Assembly (NCBI GenBank): GCA_022376465.1
Contig: JACDTU010000020.1
Location: 1 to 64,000, forward strand
Source of the DNA: Cubamyces lactineus
Taxonomy: Eukaryota; Basidiomycota; Agaricomycetes; Polyporales; Polyporaceae
Direction of reading: 5' to 3'
Length of the DNA stretch: 64,000 nucleotides
A program made the position numbers and the translations under genes. Of this stretch, positions 34,803-45,737 are shown piece after piece. The first letter of the stretch is position 1; each line of letters opens with the position of its first letter. A model generated the notes under the pieces. The model had not been told where the DNA came from and made no database searches. It saw only the letters and a list, made by a program, of their open reading frames with translations.

Positions 34803-37062
34803 ACTTGCGATGATGCCTCCAGTGGTGGTAGTATCCTGAATATCTCGGCGTGAGTCTCTGACCGCATACAATCGAGCCGGCCGTACAGACCGTGACAGAT
34901 GTACAGAAGCCGTAGAACTTGCGGGGTATCGGTGAGTGTTCTCTGTGTATAGCGCTGAATTTACTCTTGAAGTCTACATGTGGCGCGCGGTCAATGACTC
35001 CGAACATATATGCGTGGTAACATGCACCTACACTTCTCTGCAACTTCGGGCTCGTTTGGGCGATCGCCGAAACTTCGCACGTACTTCGCTAGACGAATGC
35101 CGGATTTGAGCTTCGATGCCAGTATGTCGCACTTGTTCAGGAAGAGGACCAGGTCGACCTTCGCCAGAAGTTTGTTGGAACAGACCTCTTTCCAAAGGAG
35201 AACGCTATCCTCCTGCAAAACGGGTATTGTCGGTACAATCGATCGACATACGACCTGAGGGTGCGAGCGATCACTCGTACCAGGCGATTTATACTCCGGT
35301 CCTCCACTAGAGTTTGATCGAATGCAGAGATCGGCGCAAGGAAGATGATAGCTATGCAGGGAATATGTTAGAGAGCGCCTACGAACAAGTCCATAACAGT
35401 TCTTGCCATTGACTGCAATGTTAGCGTTCAGTCACAGTTAGCGTTGTCGACGCCAAAGATGACTTGAACGTACCATCATCAAAGAAGGGGACCCACGTCG
35501 CTGAAGTCGGACACAACGTCAGCAAGAACCCTTACAGAGTACTAGGCAGTGTTGACTCACGTCGCTAATACATAACCTGTCAGTAGGGTGCCTTTCATGA
35601 GACAGAATGACGTCCTGACCTGTGACCGCGATCCGCCAACGTCAATGATACGCCACTCTGTACCAGTTTCCGGACCGGCCTCCATGTGGAAGCTGTACTC
35701 TGATACGCCCACTGTCTTCAATCGGGCTCTGAGTACATCGTCTAGTACGTTTGATGAAAAACACTGAGAAGGAAAGGGTAGAAGCAGGACGCACCATCCG
35801 AAGGAAAGTATGCCAGAGACGTAACTCGATTCAGATCGTTCAGGTAACTACATATGAGGTCACAATCAGTCGAAGAGACAAGAACAATATTACTTACAAG
35901 CCTGGACTTTCTTCGAGCCTGATCTTTCGGCGCCGCAGTATCTGCCGAACGACGTGGTCTTGCCACAGAGCGATCATGTCCGGACAGCAATGGTGAAGGA
36001 CTGTCTGGGATTCGTCGATCGTCTCTTGGCCGGTTGTCCCAGCAGACTGAGGCCTTCCGGACGTTCGCAGTTTCCACGCCGCACCAGGTCGGACGAACAC
36101 CTCCTGGTGGTGGAAAGCATGGGAGGGAGGCGGGTAAGCGTTGCCATAATACGGCACGTTGCCGTTAACACTATTGCTCCCGCCAACACCTAGCGTTGTG
36201 GCTTCGTGTTCGTTTGGCGGCACAAGTTTCGCAATCAGGAGCGATTCCACATGACGCAGAGGGTACAGACGCCTGCGGAGCTCCTCCAGGTGGTAGGGCA
36301 GTGATACATGGTTCTCCGATTCCGAGTCTGAATCTGGATCGGAGGTATATGTGGAAGAAGGATAGACATCTCGCCGTCGGATGTCATTCAACGCGTCCAA
36401 TATGATGTGGATCGAGCGAACGATATTCAGCTGGATAACCGCGCGCCACAGGATACGCTCCTCCCGAAAAGCGTTTGGGGTATATAGCCTCTGGAATTCT
36501 GGACATCTGTGTTAGCGAAGAACTTTAAAATGACGCGAGATACGCAACGACGCGGCGCAAAGTCGCAGCGGGCATGTAGCGGAGGTGGAGAGCATAGATA
36601 GCCGAGCAGGGGCAAGGCGTGCCGGCAAGGTACAGTTATATGGCAGAAGAACTTCTGTATCGACTTCCACAAAGGCTCGAAGCGCAGATCATGAAGGCGC
36701 TGCCGTACTTTTGCCGCTGTATGCTAGGACGCGTGCGGGAGCAAAGGCTGGAGACTTACGGCGTAATGTGGTAGACTTCCCTGTTGCATGCATGAGTGAG
36801 TACGGCTTTCCGAGACATATGAATGGATGAACGGACCTGACTCGCTCTGGCCCAGGAGGAGAAGCCTGACAAGCTTGCGTTTCTTGCGCTGCTTGTCCTC
36901 GAGTTTGATGGCTTCGTCTATGGCGAGACTGACGCGCTTCGCGGCTTCCTCGTCCGCAAGACGGTGAGCCTTCTCCTCCTCGGTCTCGTCTATGGGCGGT
37001 CTGAGGGCGGCGGAGAGAGGGTCGCGGTCGACGGGCTCTCTGGAGACGGGCATGATGGTCAT
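34803..37062 (-). CDS. Divergent heterotrimeric G-protein alpha subunit
   Basis: Exons: 36837-37062, 36760-36780, 35898-36498, 35795-35847, 35620-35741, 35561-35564, 35474-35500, 35407-35412, 35281-35351, 35032-35212, 34891-34973, then about 34803-34855; the extreme C-terminus is not resolved. G1 is LLLLGQSESGKSTTLRQFQ, switch I RARLKTVGV, G3 DVGGSRSQR, G4 LFLNKCDIL and G5 near FYGFCTSVT. The switch II catalytic Gln of DVGGQ is Ser here. The N-terminus lacks the Gly2 myristoylation site. A long insert in the helical domain (about residues 115-215) is Ser/Pro/Gly-rich. Such atypical G-alphas are common in agaricomycetes as I recall; the receptor and effector are unknown. Confidence 0.82.
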
Positions 37063-37953
37063 AGACGAGAGAGAGCGAGGGTTGATGGGATGCAGACGAG
37101 CGAATCTAAAGAGGAACAGATGCGGAGAGCGAAATGGTGACAGACATGGACGCTGAGTGCAGGTCTTCGGCTTTCACAGGCGTCTACCGTCCTATACCTC
37201 CGCGTAGACGCCCGTCTCCTCGCACTCTTCCTGTTCCGACTCCGGCTCGCCCGGGATTGCAATAAGTTGCCTCTCTCCATCCTACCGCGATCACCACGCC
37301 GCAGTGGCTTTCTCTCTCCGCCCATCTCCTCGCCGCGCAACACCAGCATCGCCCGTATCCTCCTCGCTACTATCGCCCGCGTCGGAGAGCGGATTCGGAA
37401 GAGTCGATCACTCTCGGGGTCCGGACTGCACCGCCAGGAGTCGTATTGTTACGGACACACTCGCAACCTACGTTCGACCGTCCGTTGATCGCCCTGATTG
37501 CAGAGCGCGCGGGATAGCATGTGAGTGTGTCGTTTACAGGGTCAGGCATTCGCCATACACGCCTTCTTGGCTCCTGGGCTTCTAGATGGATCCCAGCACT
37601 TTGTTATTGAAGTTTATCCTCCGTAAGCAATCTCGCGAGAACCGTGCCTGTCTGCCAGGCACCGAAGCATCCTGGGAATCTGGCAAGCTGCTCATGGCCA
37701 TTCTATCGCCTCGAGGGCGCTACCATCGAACATGAGACCAATGCCTATACCATGAGGACCCACTTGCAGCCATCCACTCTCTTCTGTCACCAGGAAATCC
37801 CTTGATTGTAGACACTCGTCGCCTGCATATCGTGCCATGATCTTACTTACATGCCTTGCAGCTCGAGGATGTCACTACAAGGCGGACCTGGAGGCTTGTC
37901 GGAGGAACTCTACGCGAACAAGATATATGCTATGTATGACCCTCTGTAGATAT
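37063..37953. other. Intergenic region, G-alpha to tRNA-Arg(UCG)
   Basis: It contains the upstream region of the G-alpha gene and about 600 bp with no coding or RNA structure that I can support. Confidence 0.4.
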
Positions 37954-38056
37954 GGCTACCTGGCGCAATGGTAGCGCGTTTGGCTTCGATCGCCGACGGC
38001 TACATTCCTGTACGGTGGGCACCAAAAGGTTGCAGGTTCGAGTCCTGCGGTGGTCA
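37954..38056 (+). tRNA. tRNA-Arg(TCG) with intron
   Basis: Acceptor GGCTACC/GGTGGTC, anticodon stem TTTGG/CCAAA, variable loop AGGTT and T arm GCAGG-TTCGAGT-CCTGC fold correctly. The anticodon TCG is at 37986-37988 and a 31-nt intron (37990-38020) follows position 37. The 3' half is nearly the same as in the tRNA-Arg(ACG) at 15.4 kb. A T-rich stretch follows. The fold-back repeat begins 150 bp downstream. Confidence 0.9.
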
Positions 38057-38206
38057 TTCCTTTTCCTTTTTGGGTCCTTGGGCCCCTGGTATGCCTCTAA
38101 AACGTCCGGAAAATGAGAGAGCAAGGTAGGAAGACGAGGCAAGTTTTTTGTTGAGCGATAGGAAGAATGTGACATATAAGCGCCCATCAACAGTGCGGGC
38201 CAATCC

Positions 38207-38887
38207 GCGCATCTCAGTGGGAGACTCAACTTGAAGGACTACCTTTTTGTGAGGAGAAGTGTGTATTTCTATTATATCACGGCGGGCATTGGCGCACATG
38301 TTCCGATAACATACTATTTGGGATATGGTCGATCCGGGAGCTGACCTATGTAATCGCTATAGTCCGAATATGTGCCCGAATTTTGTGAAGCCTTTGTAGC
38401 GACTATGACACGACACGACTATTGTACGGTCCTGTAGGCAAACTATTGCTTTGTCTCATAGTGACATGATGGCCGCATTGAGACTTAACTGCAAAGCAGC
38501 TATTGACTGATCATTGCTGCTAATCTCATAAACCATGACACAGTCGATTCAGAAGACTATTCGTTTGATATTAGCAGTAATGATCAGTCAATAGCTGCTT
38601 TGCAGTTAAGTCTCAATGCGGCCATCATGTCACTATGAGACAAAGCAATAGTTTGCCTACAGGACCGTACAATAGTCGTGTCGTGTCATAGTCGCTACAA
38701 AGGCTTCACAAAAGTCGGGCACATATTCGGACTATAGCGATTACATAGGTCAGCTCCCGGATCGACCATATCCCAAATAGTATGTTATCGGAACATGTGC
38801 GCCAATGCCCGCCGTGATATAATAGAAATACACACTTCTCCTCACAAAAAGGTAGTCCTTCAAGTTGAGTCTCCCACTGAGATGCGC
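38207..38887. repeat. Large fold-back element: 318-nt inverted repeat, 45-nt spacer
   Basis: The left arm 38207-38524 and right arm 38570-38887 are reverse complements of equal length. By eye I find only about two or three mismatches; examples are CCCGAATTTTG against CCCGACTTTTG, and CATTGCTGC against CATTACTGC. The spacer 38525-38569 is not self-complementary. There is no transposase frame, and I see no clear target-site duplication at the outer edges. A transcript would form a hairpin of more than 300 bp. Confidence 0.93.
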
Positions 38888-40098
38888 CCGCCGTGTATAG
38901 TACCATATTTCGGGCGTAGCTTGTGATGGTGAGCTCGCTCAGCGAACTAATAGTCGGTCTACTAATGGTTCTCATAGGCGCGTACTACCTCTATGTACAC
39001 ATTCCCAGATGTACCAGGTGGAGATCTTCCCGCTCAAGGTACGGCTGTATGACGGGCTAGACAAGAGGCCGGTGAGATATGGCATGTCGTCCCAGCGACG
39101 CCCACTGCCCCTGATCAAGTGCACCGCACAAAACCAAAGCAACGGGCAGTCCGCCGGCCTCAACAGACCTCAGCACACGACAGGAAAGCCGAGCTCCCCC
39201 CGGTAACCTTGCGCTCGCAAGGCACAGGCACGGCGTGCCTCATGAGAAGGCTTAGGCTGTGGGGGGCAGGAAGACACACGTACGTACCTGCGGGCAGCCT
39301 GCGGGGGCCTCGTGGCTCTTCACCGCTCGTCATCCGGACCCGTGCCGGTGCTGTGCTTCTCGCGCTCGTGTGTTACACGGCGTGCGGCGCGAGGCGCGAG
39401 TATGAGGGCATGCGGGGCATATTACGCGGTGGGCATCCGCGCGTGCCTTCGGACATTGTCATTTGCGACTCGTGAGAGGCGAGCATGTGGTAACATGCGG
39501 CGCGATTGCAGGTATGCGTACGAAGTCGTGTTCATGATATCCATATACACGTACTTCTGCAGCGGACATATCAGCATTTCCACCAAATCGTGAGGCGATC
39601 GATAGTGGACGGAAGGTGGACGCGCCTGCGTGTCGACCCTGCAGGAACAAAAGGAAGACCGCATTGAACGCTCGAAACCAGTCTGATAGTGCGCCTGTTT
39701 GATGCGCAGAGTACCACTTGATAGCTTTTTGAAGCTGTAGCGGATCTTATTGCGGACAGCCGAACGGCAAAGTTACGTGCCGTGCGCCTTGCAGATGGCT
39801 GCGAGCATAGAGAACAGAAAACGAGGCGTTATCTGACATGCGCCAGCGATATGACAGAAGACATATCCAGCAGGTGGGTCGTCCAGGGTGCATCACCTGG
39901 GATGCTCGGGCGTTCACGCAAAGTGCCATGGGGAGACAAAATACAATCCGATTGTGACTTCTTCCGAATACGTCCTCTAGGTCTAGAGCAGGTGTAAATG
40001 TACAGCGTGGGGTCGTGCGGCGTTTGCCCTGCGTCAAAAGAGCCATGGGCCCACTGTCGAGGAGAAGGGCCATCAGGGTTCGTTCCTGTCAGACGCCG
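38888..40098. other. Intergenic region (about 1.2 kb)
   Basis: This is the right flank of the fold-back element up to the 3' end of aspartokinase. I see no gene or structured RNA. Confidence 0.4.
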
Positions 40099-42260
40099 CT
40101 ACGACTTCAGGCACGTACCTCTCCCTCTTTCGCCCTCGGGCTTTATCTGTAGACAGCTCTGGTGAATGAGGTTGAGCGCCTTGACCGCGTCTCGCCCGTC
40201 AATAACGCAGGAGATATTGATCTCATTCGCGCCCTGACTGATCATCTCGATGTTCACGTTACCCTGCCCCAGTGTAGTGAACATGCGCCCTGAGATTCCG
40301 ATCATGTTGCGCATCGACTTCCCGACTAGTGAGAGGATGGCCATGTCGCGGCTTACAGTGACCTTCAAAGCGCTCAGCCAGTGACTTCTGCGAGGGATGG
40401 TTGACAAGCACTTACGGTACCGCTCTTCCTCAGCTCGCGTACAACGCGGTCGAGTACCTTCTTGTCAAGGTTCTCTTCAATCGCCATACTGACGTAGACC
40501 TCACTGGTACTGATGAGGTCAACCACAACACCGTAGCGGTCTAATGTGCCGAAGATCGTAGCGAGGAAACCGTGCGAGACGTTCTTTCTATTCGAGTTGA
40601 CGTTGAGAACGATAATGTGCTCTTTGATCGTGACTGCTGTCGGTTGCCGTACATGGCTGTGCTTGTCGGTCAATGGCGAGGAGAATGGCACGAACGACTT
40701 CGCAGAAGAGGTCGTCGGGATGACAGGAGGGTACGGCGAGTCCGCGCCGTTAGGCACGACGCAAGGGTCAAGGTCTGGGTCTGGATGGATGACAGTGCCG
40801 CCACCCTTGGGGTTCTCAACATTTTTGATGCGGATGGGGATTTTACGTCGGATGACCTACAAACCCCATGAGTGCCTGGCGAAGCGGAAGTCACTTCTGG
40901 TAACTTACTTGGTCCATAGTGAATGGGTGGACGACTTCGCTCCCATAGTACGTGAGCTCGGCCGCTTCTTCTGGAGAGATGATCGGGATCAACCTTGCAG
41001 TGGGCACCTTCCGAGGATCCGCGGTGAAAATGCCATCGACCTCCTTCCATATCTGCAGCTCAGAGGCCCCCAGGCCAGCGGCGAGCAGTGCAGCAAGGAG
41101 GTCGGTATAACCACGACCCACTTGTCTGAGAAGAGAGCCAGGGACAGGGCCAAAGAAGCCTGAGGGTGTGATGAGAACACGGATGGCGTACGTCAGGATT
41201 TGTGGGAGCTCACCAGTCACCACAGGCACGCGGTTCCCGCACTGCTTGATTCGCTCCGCGACTACCTCCGCGACTCTGTCATAAAAGTCTTGGCCCAGAG
41301 TTTCCGAATCCGAGAAGTTCTCGCTCTCAGAGAGCGGCACCACATTTTCCAGGCTTACGAACTCAGCGTCGATATTCTGGGCGCTTCCGTATGAGCTATA
41401 TACTGACCATCTCTTGAATGGAAAACATACCCTGTCCCGAAGGATTGCTGTAATGAGCTTGCAACCGAGCCTCTCGCCGAACCCAATGATACTATCTCTT
41501 GACCTTGGCGAAATCTCGTCGATGACCTGCGAAGCTGTCAATACAAGGATCCGGACCCGCCGCACATTCGGGACTCACCTGTGTGGCGAAGAGGAAGGAC
41601 CTGAGGGCCTCGCAGTCTCGATCTATCTCGCTCTCTAGTTCCTTCAGGATCTCAGGATTACGGATGGTAGCACGCGCGGCGTTGACATGCTCTGACCGAA
41701 TGACATCTACGGTGCTGCTGAATGCGGGTACTGCAGCGTTTATAGGAGACATGGCTAATGAGGAGCCGGGGGTATCAGACTTGGGCGATCCCTTCCCCGG
41801 GCTAGCGAAGGGGGACTGGTATTGAGAGAGCCGTGCAAAGGTGCCGGCTGGGGACATCGTGCCTGGGGTCTCAGAGGGCCCATTTGTGCGCTGTAAAGCT
41901 TCTGAGGCTGCCTTCAGGAGGAGGTTTGTAGTGCCAAGGGCCTTCGTAGACCCTGAGCGCGCGGAACAAACGATAGCGACCTTGTGTTGATCCAAGTACT
42001 CTCTGTTGTTCGAGGTAAGGTTGGGTGCGTACAACAGTGACAGCAGAGTTGGGATGTACGAACGGTATAATGTCTTCCGCAATTTTGGCGGCGAACTTCC
42101 CCACACTGGTTCCGCCGTACTTTTGTACCAGCCATTTAGCAGCCGGGTCAATGGTGTTTTGGTGCATGTTCGGGGGAGTGCAGGGAGCACTCATCATGGA
42201 CAGTGAGGAAGAACGAGAAGAAGGAGCAGAGAGGGATGTAGGGGTGGAGGCGAGAGACAT
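40099..42260 (-). CDS. HOM3: Aspartokinase
   Basis: Seven exons: 42064-42260, 41579-42002, 41431-41526, 41214-41376, 40909-41159, 40416-40856, 40099-40362; about 611 aa. It phosphorylates aspartate, the first step to threonine, methionine and homoserine in fungi. VQKYGGTSVGKFA is the KFGGTS nucleotide motif; VAIVCSARSGSTKALGTTNLL, GFGERLG, GRGYTDLLAALLAAGL and EVDGIFTADPRK follow. Two C-terminal ACT domains (from about residue 440, with GRMFTTLGQGNVNIEMISQG) give feedback control by threonine. A Ser/Pro-rich insert of about 50 residues lies in the N-lobe. There is no homoserine dehydrogenase fusion. The last codons after GERGRG could be altered by a further intron. Confidence 0.93.
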
Positions 42261-42917
42261 GGTCGAGGTGAGGATGGCCGAGGATCTCACCGGGGTATAA
42301 ATGCTTCCCTAAGGCGCAATGACTCGACCAGGCTGTTGACTTGGCTAGGCACTCGTTCGAACTTAAATACTGACCAGCACTACCTCTTCTCCCTGTCTCT
42401 GACCCTTCCGAGGACGTCCGCATGAATCTGCTTCTCAAGATACAAACAAATTGGTGATGGAAGACGGTATTGGGATGCGCTGGTGGCCGGAGCGAGAACT
42501 TCCGAGAGCATGGGTTCGGACAATTTGTTGGATCTCATGACGAAGACTTATGCCGAGACCATGAGAGCTTCGTATTATGCGCGCGGCCATGATGAGAGCA
42601 AAGTGGGCATAACAGGATAGTCTGAGAGACTCGATAGTGGTAGAGTCTCAAGAGGATTACTGCGCTGCCCAGGGAGCGGTCAAAATGAATGCGGACCGTA
42701 GAATGATGAATGCTGTTAAAGACCTAATAAGCCCCATAAACCCGGAGGTAAGTATCATAACGACAAGTAAGTATTCGGATTGAAGGATGCTGTGTAACTG
42801 GTCTAGAATACGCGCCCGGAGTAATATCGAGGCCCGTCGCGTACACGTCGGTATCTGACTGCGCCCACCGTCACTTCCGAGCCCCAGGATCACTCTCTCT
42901 GGCCGTCCTCGTCGAGC
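42261..42917. promoter_or_regulatory. Divergent promoter region, aspartokinase/ChAPs
   Basis: This 657-bp region lies between two start codons pointing apart. A TTTATACC element on the minus strand (about 42294-42301) sits about 35 bp upstream of the aspartokinase ATG. No gene is seen. Confidence 0.4.
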
Positions 42918-45737
42918 ATGGCGGACGCGTCTTTCAAAGACGTACCAGAGCTCTTTGAAGTAAGCATTGCGGCCCAACAAGTGCTGCTGTACTAATGCCG
43001 TACTCTAGGTTGAACTAACCGAGTCCCTGGTTGCACGCACGGAGAGTCTATGTTAGTCGACACAACCTTGGCTCCCCTCCTCAGATACTGAAGGTCGTCT
43101 CTGCAGCAACATTTAGGGAGCTTGGCCCACCTGATCTCGTCCATGTACTGAAAAGCACAGGGCGGAGCGGTCAACGAGACGTGAGTGCACCGCTCGAACT
43201 AGTACGCGCCACAGCCAACACTAGCCTCAGCTCGGTTCATACCACTATGTTTCTGGCGTCGATGCGTCGTCTTCTGCATCTCTGGCGGCATACATTAACT
43301 CCTTAACGTATAACATCGAAGACGATTCAGGCTGGTTCTCGAAGGGAACGTCTTGGAAGGTCAAGAGCGGGTGCTACTGGTGAGTGGTATAGCCCGAGCA
43401 TTGATCTACGTCGCTCACCAGCTGCAGCTGTTTCAATGCCTTCTCGCGCGTCGATGTCCGCGTAGACGTCAAAATTCCCGGTGGAGTGCAGGCGTATGTG
43501 GTTGACTTGCGCGGCGAGAGGTGCGTTCACCTCGACCATCCGAGCGCGTCCATTCGCTGAGCGAAGCTCAGACACGAAGCTACCCCAGAGATATGGCAGG
43601 AGACCTTCCTGTCAGCGATACTGCGCGCAATCCTATACTCAGACGATCCCACCTACTGGCTTGAAGCCTATCGCAAACTCGACCCCATCACCACCCCCGA
43701 AGGAGAGCTACGGTTCCTCCAGGCAGCTGAGGCCCTGTTCATGAAAGGTGCGCCAGTAACTCTTTCCGTGTCGTATGGCTCTCGCCCACAACTATTCTCC
43801 AGGCTGGCAAGTGGGATCAGATCCAGAGATTCAAGTAGCCACAGTGGTCTCCAACCATCTTACTGCGGCTATCATGAAATACTTCGGAGACAGCGGTCGG
43901 TACCAGCATGCTGCCAACCTCTTCGAGAAGATCCTTGCCAAGGAACCCGAAGTCGCGTCGCTTCTAGCGAGGAGCTACATTGGCATGAGTACGCACTTCA
44001 CCGGGCCTGAGAGAATGTCGCTCACCTGTCACAGATGAGGAGGTCAAAGCCGTGCAGATCATGGCGTCTGCGATCAAGCAGACACCCCAGTCATACACGC
44101 TGCTGCACGTCCAGTGCGATTTCCTCCGAGCCAAGGGCAAGTATGAGTGGGCTCTCAAATTGGCTCGGCAAGCGGTCAACTGCGCCCCAAGCGAGTTCGT
44201 CACCTGGGAGAAGCTGACTGAGATCTACATTGACTTGGGCCAATATGAGAACGTACGTACGCATTCTGAAAGCTAGGCTCGATAGAAGCTTATCGGCGAT
44301 CGGCGAATAGGCTCTTCTGACGCTGAACTCCTGTCCCATGTTCACCTACAACGGCCGGGACGCCCACCGCAACCTCAACCCGGCTCGTGTACACCTTCCT
44401 CCCAAGGGTGCAATCGTAGAGATTCTCCCCGAGCGGGTGAAGACGGAGGACGATGAGGTAAGAAGTGCGCGATCTGTCCGTGAGACAACTAACCATGAAG
44501 CTGCTCCCAGGCGGATCCCGCCCTGCTTCGCCTGCCTGCTCCGGGCCTGCGTGGGACATGGGCCCGTGCCTACTCGCTCCTGACGCGTCTGGTGTCGCAA
44601 ATCGGCTGGGACGAGCTGCTCAAGACAAGGAGCTCCGTCTTCGTGATGGAAGAGGAGTACCGGATGCAGAAGGCGCAAGCCGAAGGCAAGCTCCATTCCT
44701 CCACCACTGAGAAGGTGATTCACGAGGATGGCACAGTCAGCTCCCCTCGCCGCGGCGACTCGCTGCAAGGGCAGAAGGCGGACCGCGCGGACGACGACGC
44801 GTCGACGCGCGGGGTCGTCTCGCCCACCCAATCTGCGCCGGACGAGGAAGGCCAGGGTGCAGTGAATGATACCGACTCCGAGACGCTTGCGAATGCGGAC
44901 GGCCTTCCCACCATCCGGATCTCTACGGAAAGCGCGAGAGAGCAGGCCGCTGCTGCGAAGGAGGCCAACGGGCACGGGGAGCCCAAGGAGAACGGCATCA
45001 AGGACAGTGCTGGCAATGCTCTCGAGAAGCCCGTGCAAGCAGCGGCCGAGAACAACCAGGATGGCGAGGGCGGACAAGGTGCCTCGCAGGAGCCCTTCTC
45101 ATTTAGCAACAAGCGTCTATGCGAACGTTGGCTGGACAACCTATTCATGGTCCTATACGAGGTTAGCACTCCATGTTCCGCTCTACGGATGACAATTGAC
45201 GTGGGTTTTAGGATCTACGAGTGTGGACCATCTTCCGCGCCGAGGTCGCGCATTTCAAGACGCAGCATGTCGCATACAGGAAGACGGGTCTCGAGTGGGA
45301 GATCCTAGGTGACCTCGGCATGCGCCTCCATCACAAGGAGGAGGCGAAGGAGGCGTACCAGCGCTGCTTGGACACCCCGCGATACTCCTACAAGCCATGG
45401 TCCAAGCTGCTGGACATGTATGCGGAGGAGGGCGACATCCAGCGGACGCTCCAAGTCGCGGTCCGCGTCGCCGCATACCAGTGGGGCGAATACGCAGAGA
45501 TGACAGTAAGTCCCAGCAGCAGCAGCAGCCTCTGCGTCCTCACGCCCGTACTGACTGGACGTCCCGCAGTACCCGACGCAGATCGCGCGCTGCTTCTTCA
45601 AGCTCGGCCAGATCCACGGCCACGCCAAGATCTCGTACACGCTGCTGAGTCTGGGCCTGCCCGAGCCCGTGCTGAAAATCATGGAGAGCTACCTGCAATA
45701 CGGGCGCGTCTTCAAGGTCGAGGGCTACGACTTCTAA
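42918..45737 (+). CDS. ChAPs family exomer subunit (BUD7/BCH1-like)
   Basis: Twelve exons: 42918-42959, 43009-43051, 43107-43180, 43231-43379, 43422-43520, 43572-43747, 43803-43988, 44035-44252, 44311-44457, 44511-45161, 45212-45505, 45570-45737; about 748 aa. With Chs5 and Arf1, ChAPs form the exomer that sorts cargo such as chitin synthase from the trans-Golgi to the surface. FRELGPPDLVHVLK, SYHYVSGVDASSSASLAAY, SGWFSKGTSWKVKSGCYC, TPR-like repeats (about residues 210-350) and the C-terminal LCERWLDNLFMVLYEDLRVW to YGRVFKVEGYDF all fit. An acidic low-complexity insert (about 415-520) separates the TPR and C-terminal parts. Confidence 0.92.

Noticed and set aside
36499..36759. Extra coding exon in the G-alpha gene (LRFEPLWKSIQKFF-like reading)
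   Set aside because: Direct joining of 36760 to 36498 gives the conserved KSTTLRQFQRLY; the intervening reading has no G-alpha counterpart, so I treat it as a 261-nt intron.
38525..38569. 45-nt spacer of the fold-back as a SMRTbell adapter artefact
   Set aside because: The length matches such an adapter but the sequence does not, and the arms carry mismatches that a single-molecule artefact followed by consensus would not leave. Read-level checking is still worthwhile.
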